NCBI GenBank assembly: GCA_905221605.1
Contig: CAJNDS010002142.1
Location: forward strand, 394,501 to 458,500
Direction of reading: 5' to 3'
DNA from: Symbiodinium natans
Lineage: Eukaryota > Sar > Dinophyceae > Suessiales > Symbiodiniaceae
DNA: 64,000 nt
In this document: positions 22,701 through 34,700 of the stretch, piece by piece
Numbering within the stretch: the stretch's first letter is position 1
Layout: each line of letters begins with the position of its first letter
Notes under the pieces: generated by a model
The model's database searches: none
Told to the model about the DNA's origin: nothing
Seen by the model: the letters and a program-made list of their open reading frames with translations, nothing else
Made by a program: the position numbers and the translations under genes

Positions 22701-25700
22701 CTTTGGAATCCTCATTTGAGCGACAGGCAATAGACTCCGAACAGGACAACGCTTGACGAGAGGGTTTGAGAACCGTAGGGAGAGAGAAGCTGTGCATGGT
22801 GTGGAAAGCGAGAACGTTCCTGGTACAAGGGCCATGCTTGATAAAGCTGGCCTGCGATAACGTGAAATACCAAAAGCGATAAGGCTGCAGAACGTCAGAC
22901 TCCAAGTTCAGAATCCAGCCGAACCTCAGTTCCAGTAATAAGCCAGTACTGAAAATAAATGAAGATCCAGCCGGGATCCAGTACTAAGCCAGTACTGAAC
23001 ATCAACGATCCAGCCGGGATCATGAAAACCTCGATTCCAGTACTAAGCCAGTACTGAGAATCAACCATCGTCGAGATCGCGAAAACCTCGAAGCCAGTAC
23101 TGAAAATCAACGATAGTCCAGCCGAGATCGCGAAAACCTCGATTCCAGTATTAAGCCAGTACTGAGAATCAACGACAGTCCAGCCGGGATCATGAAAACC
23201 TCGATTCCAGTACTAAGCCAGTGCTGAACAAACAATCCCATGAAGCCCTGTGCTTAGGAAGGCTGGCCTGCGATAACGCGAAATACCAAAAGCGATAACA
23301 ACAGCTGCAAAGCCGCGGCAGCAGCTTTGAATTTTGCCGCTCGCTCATTTGTATGCTAACTGACGAAGTTTGCAATCTAGGATTATCATGTTTAGGACTT
23401 AGTGTTCAAGGCTTGGGACGCGTCTTGTTGCCGCTTTGCTGTTGATTTTCTTTCTGAAGGTTGTGAATCATTTTGCGAGCGCGGCACCTCCCTGTGAACT
23501 GGAGTCCCCTGTCTATTCAAACATCTCGAAAGCACAAGACTCCAAAAGTGGCTGTAGTTCAGAATCAGCCCCACATTCAAAATTGCCCCTAACCCCTAAA
23601 CCCCAAACCCTAAACCCCAAACCCTAAACCCTAAACACTGGACCCTGAACCCTGAACCCTAAACCCTAAACCCTAAACCCCAACCCTAAATGCAAATTGT
23701 TCTATTGTTGAACCCAGTGTGCTTTTGCGTTTAGGCTCTTAAAGGCGCCAACGATCCCTCCAACCCGACATTTCAATTCCAAGACCTATACAGCCACGTT
23801 TAGGGTTTGGGGACTTTAGGGTTTGGGGTTTAAGGGCTTAGTTTTTTTTAGGGTTTAGGGGCCCTAAACGTAGGGTTTCTGGTTTATAGGGGCATATATT
23901 GGGGTTCTTTTTAGGGTATCTAGGGGCTACAGTAAGGTATGTAGGAGAACAGATAAAGAGGCCACCGGCCTTTATAGCCTGTACAGCCACGTCTTTAGGG
24001 TTTGGGGTTTATAGGGCTTAGGCTTTTTAGGGCTTAGGGACCCTAAACCCTAAACCTCTAAACCCTAAACCCTAAACCCGAACCTCAAAGCCGACAACCT
24101 GCCGAGGAGTGTACGGCATTCCCGGCCTGCATCGTGCTCGGCTTTCTGGAGACTCGTCGACTTCCTTCACTGGGGATTCGGGTTTAGGGTTGTCCCCCGT
24201 TTCTCTAAAGTAGGGTTCCTTTTGGGCATCCTTTTTAAGGGGCGCCGCCTTATAAGTGGGTACCCAAAACGGGCCCCACTTGCTAGCCCAGAGGGTCCCC
24301 TTTTGCCTTTTTTGGGGCTTTAGGTTGAATTCCCTTACCAGAAGTAGCCAGCCCCCAAAAGGGCACCCCTATAATATTATGATCAGTTCTGAAAAAGACG
24401 GTCTCCGTTTGGGTAATCAAAGGGGCCGCCTTCTAGAATGGCAACCCCAAAAGAACACAATTTAGAGAAGTGACTTGGAATGCTCCCCCTTATACTCAGA
24501 GTCCTTAAGAAGGACGATAATAGGTAGTACTATAATCCCCATCAAAGACTGTTAGTATAGGAGGGAACATCGCAAGAAGTTACCATGTGGTGAGTGGGCT
24601 GCCAGGTTCGCGGCTGCTGGGTTTTTGGAGCTTAGGTTTTTTAGGGGTTTAGGGTTTAGGGTTTAGGGTTTAGGGTTTAGGCTTCGGGGCTTGCAATGTG
24701 TGGAAGCCAAGGACTCCAACACCTCCTTCATGAAAGATTATTCCTTACACCAAAAACAGGCAGCCGGTTTAGGGTTTAGGGTTTAGGGTTTAGGGTTTAG
24801 GGTTTAGGGTTTAGGGTTTAGGGTTTAGGGATGTTTTCTAAAGGAATGCTCCTTAATTCAGGGGTGTCGGAGTTGGGGAGCCCCGAAAAAAGCCGAGGAC
24901 AACCACTTCATGCTCCAAAGGGCTCGGCCCAAGTGGAGGACTCCGAAGTACCGAGCTGAGGACTACGTGCGGAAGCTGCACGCGGCTTCTTGGTAGCCCA
25001 GGTGGTTTGCCGCTTTGCCCTTCTTTTTTGGGGGGTCTAGGTTCCCTTGTAAGGTAACGAACAACAGAAAGGGTATAACCTTAAAATAACTAGTGAACCA
25101 GCTACAGAAAGGGTAACCTTAAGATAAATAGTTAATGTGGTTCTGTTGGGCTACCGAGGCTCTAGCCGCCGCGGGAGGGCAGGTCTGTTCTGGCACGGAC
25201 GTCGCCAAGTTGGAGCTCGCGCCTGAGGGCCGCGGCATCCGCGTCGTGACGTCCAACGGCCAGTACGTTTCCGCCGCCAGCCCCGTCTTCGACAAGGTGG
25301 TACCTTGCATCAAGGGTTTAGGGTTTAGGGTTTAGGGTTTAGGGTACTGAAGCTCCCAGCAGGGTAGCATGCAGCAGGCGCACATCTTGTCTCATGTGTC
25401 AGGAGCCTCATTTGACCTGGTTTCAGGGTGTAGTGGATGCATTTCCATTCTTCCCCAAAGCACCTTGCAGTAACTAATTACATCGTATGGTCTTTGGGCC
25501 CAAACAAGCTACAAGAAGAGTCCATCGGGCCTTTACCGAAATTAGCGGTACCTTATGTGGGTGCCCTATTATGAGGGACTCCGGGACTCCTACTATTTGG
25601 TGGTCTGTAATAGGACTCCCTTGGTTTAGGGTTTAGGGTTTAGGGTTTAGGGTTTAGGGTTTAGGGTGTGTAAGCCCCCTCTTGTTTGGGAGAACAACAG

Positions 25701-28700
25701 CCGAGGTCCTTGCGGTGCACGCAGACCAGGCGAGCATCATCTTGGCGAAGTCGAACCTGTCGGGCGAGGACCGGAAGCTCTGCGAGGAGACGTGGGTAGC
25801 CCAGTGGTGCCCTTTTGCCCCCTTTTTTTTGGTGTTTAGGGTTTAGGGTTTAGGATATAGGGTTTAGGGTTTAGGGAGCCCCAAAAAGGGTACCCTAGTT
25901 GTGATAGGATTACTTGACTACCCAGGAGACCATCGACAACTTCAAGTACTCATCCAACGCAGCGGCTTGTTTGAATCCACTCCTGTGCAGCAGTACCCTA
26001 AACCCGAAACCCTAAACCCGAAACCCTAAACCCTAAACCCGAAACCCTAATTAAGCCCTAAACCCAGGAGACCCCTTGCAGCTTCGATGTAAAACCTCAT
26101 TGCTGTGATAAATTCCGGCATGCTGTGGGCGCCAATGCCTTGAACTGATCTAGCTTTGGGAGCTCTCCTGAAGGCAACTCGAAATAGAGTCTATGGCGTC
26201 TATCAGGGCATGTTAGGGTATGCCAGAAGGCCTTCAAGAGGCCCCAAACCCTGAACCCCAAACTGCTCAATCCTAAACACAGAACCTGGGAAAAGTAAAC
26301 TCACACTTGGAGCGTTCATCTCTCAGTTACACGCCCACTGACGAGAGACTGAGGAGGGAGGGCTGCTTTCAGCTCAGGTGTACATCCACACCGATCCCAA
26401 GTACATGCCCAAGAAGCGCCTTTGCCTGTGCGGTACAGGGTTTCAGGATTCAGGGTTTAGGGTTTGGGGTTTAGGGTTCAGGGGTGTCAGTTGTAGGGCT
26501 GTTGCCTATGCTCAGCTAGTAGAAGCCATCCTGACTCTGAACACCAATCCCGAAAACAAAAAAAAACCGAATCCCCGAGCCCTAAATCCCCCGGGCCCAG
26601 TTTTTCATGTCGGGCCTGGGGAGTTTTTGTTTCAAACCCCCGGAAACCCCCACGCCAAATGCCAAACCTTAAACCGATTAGGAGGCTCATGGGTAGTGTT
26701 AAGCAAGGTAGATAAGTATTGCAACTATGCTGACAACCCTACTTATACCTACCCATGAACCAGGAACCTTAAACCCCAAACCCTAAACCCCAAACCCCAA
26801 ACCCTAAACCCTAAACCCTAAGTACCCCAAGGAAGGCATGCTGGAGCGCGTGGAATGGCTTGAACCTCCCTGGAGCCCCGGCGGTCGTCACGTACTGGAT
26901 CAACAAGCTGCCCGATGCAGCGGTTCAGGGTTTAGGGTTTAGGGTTTAGGCTTTAAGGGTTTAGGGTTTGGGGTTTAGGGTTTAGGGTTAGGTTTTAGGG
27001 TTCAGGGTTTAGGGTTGAGGGTTTAGGGTTTAGGGGTCAGGGTTTTCGGTTTAGGGTATGGTTTCACGGTATGGGTTTGGGGTTGAAGGTTTCGGGTTTC
27101 GGCTTTACAGGGTTTAGGAGTTTAAGGCTTAGAGGTTTTACGTTTTGGGGCTCCTTGCACCCGCAATAACCCCGACGCATCCCTGTAGGTGAGGAGGTAG
27201 CTGCTAACGGAATTACTGTGCTTGTGCGGAAAGAAGCATAGAAGTCTAATTGTTGGTTCTGGGTTCAAGGGTTTTAGACTTCAGGTTCAGCTGTTTTGGT
27301 GTGCGCGCCGTAGTTCTCCTTTGCGGGCCTTGAACGAAGCAGATTCGCTCCCCCAAAAAAGTCCCAACATCCAAACGACCCAGCTTCCCAACCAGGAATC
27401 CCCAACAACTCATCACTAAAAACTCTCAACCCCTCAAGCCCTCAACCCTACACGCCTCAACCCCTCGACCCCAAACCTTCTGACGCCTAAACCCTAAACC
27501 CTAAACCCTAAACCCTAAACCCTAAACCCTAAACCCTAAACCCTAAACCCTAAACCCTAAACCCTAAACCCCCCAAGCTCCTCGAAATCTCTGCGGCCAC
27601 GCCAAGGCTCCAGCCTGGAGCTTGCACCGAGGGTAAGGATGCTCTGGGACAGCATTATGAATTTAGGGTTTGGGGTTTAGGGTTTAGGGTTTGGGGTTTG
27701 GGGTTTAGGGTTTGGGGTTTGAGGTTTTGGGTTTCGGGTCTGGGGTTTAGGGTTTAGGGTTTAGGGCTTGGGGTTTAGGGTTTCGGGTCTGGGGTTAAGG
27801 GTTTAGGGTTCAGGGCTTGGGGTTTAGGGTTTAGGGTGCAGGGTTTGGGGTTTGGGGTTTGGGGTTAGGGGGCTTACAAGGGCTTCAGCATTTTTTCATT
27901 GAAGCCAAGCCTTGGTAGCCCGCTGGTGCCTTTTTCTCTTTTGTTGGTTCAAGGTTCCCTTAGAAACTAGCCCAGCCCAAAAAAGGGTACCCTAAAGCTG
28001 GGGCTTCAAAGAATCCAGGGGTTTAGGGTCTAGGGTTTAGTTGGGCTTTAGGGTTTAGGGTTTATTTCGGGTTTAGGGTTTAGGGTTTCGGGGGGCTTTC
28101 AGGGGCTTAAATTAATTTCATTAGGGCTGAGACGGTGTAGGATTTAACAGGACTTGGGGCTTCCAGAGGTCAGGGAGGGGGTTTGCAGGGTTTGTAGGGT
28201 TACGGGGCCTATCACAGGGGCCGGAATAATTACTAGTAGTATGCCCGGATGGTCCCTATATGACGATACTGACTATACTACGAAAGCCCCAAAACTCTAT
28301 TCTCATTATTAAGGCCCCTATATTAGAGCTTAAAGTGGGGCTTGCAAGGTATCTAATGGCTTCACACGAGTATGTAGTACCATGGATTACGAGCTTGGGT
28401 AGCACGGGGCGTCAAGAGTTCACAGGGTTTATGGTTTTCACTGGCATTTAGGGTTCAAGACTTAGGGGATAGGAGTTCTCTACATTAGGGTCCCTTTTGG
28501 GGTCCTACACATAGAGGGGCACCCGTAAAGAAGGACCCCAAGAGGAACCCTAAGTTAGAGAACTGCCCATATAGAATTCTGACCATATGGAAGAGCTCAC
28601 AGGCACAGTTCCTGTTGGCAGTCTACGCTGGTGCGTTACCGCAGGGTCTAGGTTAAGGGCTTCAGGCTGGGGAGCTACTTGGAGGTAGATTTGGGTAGTT

Positions 28701-31700
28701 ATAAGTACTGCCAGAACTACGGAAGCTATGCTTGTAACCCCATTTAGGGCACTTAAAACCCTAATTTCTTATAACTGCCCAAGTCAATCTCCAAGGAGTC
28801 AGCTTAGCGACTCTGCGCCCCCAGCTTTCCCATGTAACCCTGCGCCTCTCTAGGTAAGGCGAAAGCTAGCAAGTATTCTTATACCCTAAACCCTAAACCC
28901 TAAACCCTAAACCCTGAACCCTGAACCCTGAACCCTGCACCCTGCACCCTAAACCCTAAACCCTAAACAAGAACAAGACTAAAACTAGTAATGGCCGTCG
29001 TTTGCGTTGTCTTCGCCATTGTAGTGGCAACTGGAATTGCAATCGTATTGGTCAAAGTCGTAGTTATAGACATAGTCCAGCAACGGCAGTGGCTCATGGT
29101 AGTGGTGATGGCAAGAGCAAGAGACAATTCTGGGTTTCAGAATCAAAGGTTGCTCTTAGGTGCACCCCTAAACCCTAAACCCTAAGTCCTAAGTCCTCTC
29201 AGGTCTTCGTGACACTGAACCCGCCTGAGGGATCCATTGACCAGACGCTGGTGCTGGCAAAGCATCCCGTCGGCACAACACTTCGCAGATGCCTGCCGAA
29301 GCCCTACTACTTGGAGGTTTATGGCACTTATTAACCAACGATAACTGTACTTATAACCCACTTATAAGCCCCTTAAGTGCCCCAATATGGTGATAAGTAC
29401 AGTTATAAGTACAGTTATAGTTGGTTAATAAGTACCATGAACCTCCAAGTAATCAATGCCTTGGCAGTGGCACCCCTTTTGCCCTTTCTTTGGGTCTAGA
29501 TCCCCTTCTCAAGTAACCAACAAACAAGAAGGGTACCCTTACTAAAATATTGGTACCCTTATTATAGTGTGGCTACCCTTACTATACCCTAAACCCTAAA
29601 CCCTAAGCCCTACACCCTAAGGGTGCCCTTACTATAGTCTGATTAGCCCTTACTAAAATATGGCTACCGGCCTATCAAGATACTGCTTGGACAGCACGCT
29701 GCTAGGACAGAAGTCCCACCCTGCATTCCGCCGGAGCTCCTAAACACCTAGGGTTTAGGGTTTGGGGTTTAGGGTTTAGGGCTGAGGGTTTAGGGTACTC
29801 CAAGACCCCACCCTGAACTAAGGATAATTCCTTAAACCAGAGAAGGAGCCCTCTTATATTTTTAGGAATATTTTTCTTAAACCAGAGAAGGAGCCCTCTC
29901 ATATTCTCAGGAATGTTCCTTAACCCATATATATATATATATATATTTATTTATTTAGAGCCCTCTTAGATTTTAAAAATATAAATTATAAGGGGATTGG
30001 CGTCCCTGGGAGTGCCTGGAGGAGTTGCCAACACGCTTAGGTACTGGCTAGGTAGCCTTTAACCCTTGTGGTTGTATAGAGTTCTACTAGTTTAGGGGTA
30101 CATATCGAAGGTTAACCTAGGGTATTCAGGCCCTGAGCACCTTAAGCCTGCCTCATCGGGCGGTGCCCTAAACCCTAAACTCTATACCCTGATGCAGGTA
30201 CACCTTGGACCACCCACTCTTGGATGAGAAGGCCCTCATAGTTCAGAGGGCAGCTCGGCAATATAGGGGTTCAGGGTTTGGGGTTTGGGGTTTAGGGTTT
30301 AGGGCCCCCCTATGGACCCTATATAAGTATACTATAATCAGGAATTGTGTTCTTATTCTTGTTTGTACAGAACCTTTCGTTATGCATTCCCCTTGAAAAG
30401 AAGGTTTTGTGATATGGAATCATCGGTCTATATTCAAGCAAGTTTTAGATTAGTCACATATGTATATATATATATATGTATATGTAGTTTTGACCTACTT
30501 GCAGGATCCCTGTCATGTGGGTAGCTTGAAGGGATCTATAGCGTTTCTAGCAGGTTCAGGGGCTTCGGGTTTCCAGATGAGTCTTGCGGTCGAGCCTCCC
30601 ATGTCCCGTAAGGACTTTTTTGTTTGGGGTTTAGGGTTTAGGGTTTAGGGTTTAGGGTTTAGGGTTTAGGGTTTAGGGTTTAGGGTTTAGGGTTTAGGGT
30701 TTAGGGTTTAGGGTTTAGGGCTAGCTGAGTTTCGGCCCCAAAGACCAGGCCCTCAAAGCCAGATGGTAACTTTTAGCAGCTTGCGTTCGGCAATGTACGC
30801 TGAAAGCAAACCTGACAACCCTAAGGGTCCATGTACCTTATTATCATATAGGCCCTTATTTCCGTTTTTCAGGGTTTAGGGTTTCGGGTTTAGGGTTTAG
30901 GGCTACTAGGACCGGGAGTAGGCCCTTTTTTCCTTTTTTTAGGGTTCGGGTTCCTTTATAATCCCCCTAAAAACCAAAAGGGCGCCCTTTTTATTCCTAG
31001 GTTACTCCCGGGTCTAGCCTTGTTATTATATGCTTGGGCCCCAAAGTCCTTCTGTGGCAAGTACTTTCAGGCCCAAGTACTCTCTATTCAGGTACATGGA
31101 CCCTCAGGACAAGCTTGTAACTGAAACACTTCGCGTCTGAGATGTTTGCGTCCATGCGAATCACGGCACATGGGGTTACTTGCTGCTGATCCTGGGACTT
31201 CCTAAAGTGTAGTAGTAACTTACTACCCTTAATTGGTAGTAATTTACTACCCTTAATTGTTAATTTGCTACCCTTAATTAGTAGTGTTTCAGGTATGTCG
31301 CTCATTCAGCCACTTCGATTCTCGTGAGGCTTGGAAGTAAGTGTCGGTAAAACAAATTAGTACTATAGCCCACAAAAACTGTAGGTAAAGAGGGTCCCAG
31401 GGTAGTGTCTGTCACCTCCTCCCGCAATGCTTCGTGTCTGGCGACCTTCTGGGCAAGAGCTCGCCACCGTCTCCGTGGAGGACCCTAAACCCTAAACTCC
31501 TAAACTCCTAAACTCCTAAACTCCTAAACTCCTAAACTCCTAAACTCCTAAACTCCTAAACCCTAAACCCTACAACCCTAAACCCTAAACCCTAAACCCT
31601 AAACCCAGGAGTTCAGGGATGCAGCGGCTTTGAAGCTACATCTCTGCGAACTTTATGGTTTCCCCCTGTCTTTGCAGCAGCTTCTGCATGACGGGAAGAT

Positions 31701-34700
31701 CTTAAGTGATTGTGCGGAACTTGATGCCCCGATGGATCTGCAGTTAGTTCTACTGACCACCCCCGGCCTTCCGGGAAGCGTTCAAGCTGAAGCAGAGTTG
31801 GCAGATGCCGCGCGACTGAATCGTGTAGAAGTCGCGCGCTGCTTGCTGGAAGCTGGTGTTGAACCAAATTGCAGAGACGAGGACAGTGACAGCACCACCC
31901 CTCTACTGCTCGCGTCTGAGAGTGGTCATGTGGAGGTGGCACGTTTGCTTCTGGACGCTGGTGCTGAAAAGGATTGCCAGGGAAGATTTTATGATGGTGG
32001 CAGGACAGCCCTCATGCTTGCATCTCAGAATGGTCACTTGGATGTTGCGCGTTTGCTGCTGCAAGCTGGTGTTGCAACAGGACTCAGAGACGATGACTTC
32101 ACAACAGCTCTGATGCTCGCATGTGAGAGTGGTCACAGTGGTTACTTGGAGGTTGCGCGCTTGCTTCTGGAAGCTGGTGCTGAAAAAGACCTCAAAAACT
32201 GTTACAGCAAAACAGCACTGATGCTTGCATCTGAGTGTGGTCACTTGGAGGTCGCGCGCTTGCTGCTGGAAGCTGGTGCTGAAAAAGATTGCGCAGACGA
32301 CTTTGGCAGGACAGCCCTGATGCTAGCATCTGATATGGGTCGCTTGGAGGTCGCACGCTTGCTGCTGGAAGCTGGTGTTGCAACAGATTGCAGAGACGAT
32401 GACAACAAAACGGCCCTAATGCTTGCATCTGAGAGTGGTCACTTGGAGGTCGCCCGTTTGCTTCTCGAAGCTGCTGCTGAAAAGGATTGCCGTTCATCTG
32501 ATGGCAAGACAGCCTTAATGCTCGCGTCTGAGTTCGGTCACTTGCAGGTCGCACGTTGGCTGCTGGACTCTGGTGCTGCAGTGGATTGCGCAGATGTTGA
32601 CGGGAGGACTGCCCTGATGTGGGCGTCTGACAGTGGTCACTGTGAGTTAGCGCGCTTGCTGCTGGAAGCTGGTGCTGAGAAAGGCTGCTGGAGTCGTAAA
32701 GGCATGACGGCTCTGATGCCATATCTCCCTTGGGAATTTCTTTTTTTGCTTATATAAAAACCCAAGAGGATATTTAAACAACATAACTATTCTTATTAAG
32801 GTTCTAAGGGGAGCATAGGATGCTTGCAGCTGGACATGGCCACTTGAAGGTTGCACGCTTGCTGCTGGAAGATGGTGCTGACATAGACTCTTGGTGGCCC
32901 AGTGGTATTCTTTACCCTTTCTTGGTTGCTGGGTTCACTTAGAATAAGGCAACCAGCCCAAAACGGGGTTTAGGGTTTAGGGTTTAGGGTTTAGGGCAGT
33001 TTAGGGTTTAGGGTTTAGGGTTTAGGGTTTAGGGTTCAGGGTTTAGGGTTTAGGGTTTAGGGGGGGTACCCTTATTATGAGATGGTTGCTGGGATACCAA
33101 GGACTGCTGGGATCGCAGCTTTGTCATAGCGGGGTAACATTTTACATTTTTAAGGGTACTAAAACCCAATAAAGAACATAAAATTCAATTTGTTTAAGGC
33201 TGCTAAAGCCCAAAAAGGGATTTAAAATTAGACTTTTTATACTATCCCAACTATGATGTCTCTAAAACCCTATACATATATATATATATGTATATATAGT
33301 TTCTTTAGCATTATCTCAACCGTGAACTAGGCAAGGGCATGACAGCCCTGATGCACGCATCCTGGAGCGGTCACTTGGAGGTCGCACGTTTGCTCCTGGA
33401 AGCCGGCGCTGATAAGAACTGCTCAAGCTATCACGGCTGCACCTCAGAGATACCTGGAACCATTTTAATTTTTTGGGGGTACTCTATTTCCTAAGAAACG
33501 GCTGAAGTTAATCATGTTTGCTAGGGTTCCAAGTTCAGTATATAGGTACAGCTCTAAGCCTCGCAACTGAAGAACATCACTTCGAGTGCGTAGATGTGCT
33601 ATTGAAAGCTGGTGCTGCTCGGTGATTCGGCGACGGTCTGCGCACGCATCCGGTTTCCTCACGCGCCTGTGTTTCTGTTGCCGCGGTGCTGGCAATGCTT
33701 CTTAGCTTGGCTCGCTTCTGGGTGCCAGACAAAAGTGGCGAAGTCTTAATCCCTAAACCCTAAACCCTAAACCCTAAACCCTAATCAAACCTGCAAGTCG
33801 CAGCCCTGAACATCCCTGAGCGCTCGGCTCACATCCCTAAAACCCTCACCCTGGTGTTTAGGGTTTAGGGTTTAGGGTTTAGGGTTTAGAGTTTAGGGTT
33901 TAGGGTTTAGGGTTTAGGGTTTCCGGGCTTTCCGGGCCCAGAGAATCCGCAAGGCTCGGAGCTCCAAGGTGTTCATGTCCCAGAATATTCAAAGTACTCA
34001 GAAGCTACTATTTCAAAAACAGCGCCCATGAACAGCAGTCTTTTTTCATAGTGGTAAAGTATAGTGGTAAAGATAAAATTAAGAGAAAAGAGTAAGAGTA
34101 CTCATAAGCTACTATGTTTAAAAACAGCGCCCATGAACAACAGTCTTTTTTTCATAGTGCTAAAGGTACTCTTAGGCTACTATTTAAAAAACAGCACATA
34201 AGGCATGAACAGCAGTCTTTTTTTCATAGTGATAAAGTATAGTGGTAAAGATAAAAGAATAAGAGAAAAGAGTAAGAGTAATACGAGTATAGACAATGGA
34301 CAAACAGCCTAAACCCAGTCAGATCCCCTGCATGCCTTGACCGTCAGGGTGTATGGGGCCCATAGGAAGTTGTAAGTATGGTGCCTTTGCTTATGACCCC
34401 AGTTAGGGAGCTTCTAACCCCGCTTTGAACTAAATGAATTTTGCTTTAACCCCCCCCCCCCCAAGACAAGAATACTCCTCCTGATAAGGGCAATATCGGG
34501 ATTAGTAACTTTCATGTTTGGGGTGTGTCTGTGGCAAATAGTAGATAAGCAGCCATGAACCACCACGTAGGGTTGGAGCCCTAAACCCTAAACCTAAACC
34601 CTAAACCCTAAACCTTAAACCCCTTTTTTGGCTGAGAACCCCCCAGACCCGTGCGAGCGCAACAAGAATCCGAGGCACTGCCGCGATTGCAGGGACTTGG

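Larger units (their letters stand above)
30250..34675. other. 4426-base host intron containing the ankyrin gene
   Basis: Donor AGG|GCAGCTCGG, acceptor CCGAG|GCACTG; intron start and next exon share GCA. Joining the flanking exons gives VQR/ALPRLQG and then RIYFCGAW, the expected amine-oxidase sequence with no gap. The intron contains a TTTAGGG array (30627-30720), a family D introner (30907-31018), the whole ankyrin gene (31427-33625) and a tandem repeat (33996-34285). Confidence 0.75.

Noticed and set aside
22848-23310. CRISPR-like array
   Set aside because: The repeats are adjacent and degenerate with no unique spacers of constant length, and the context is eukaryotic.
31041-31073. SFCGKYF-like peptide resembling the oxidase FCGAY motif
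   Set aside because: A much better match (FCGAWAGWGFHEDG) lies at 35550-35596 and joins in phase with the preceding exon; this one does not.
31903-32722. Long minus-strand open frames under the ankyrin gene
   Set aside because: Antisense shadows of the GC-rich ankyrin repeats; no family similarity.
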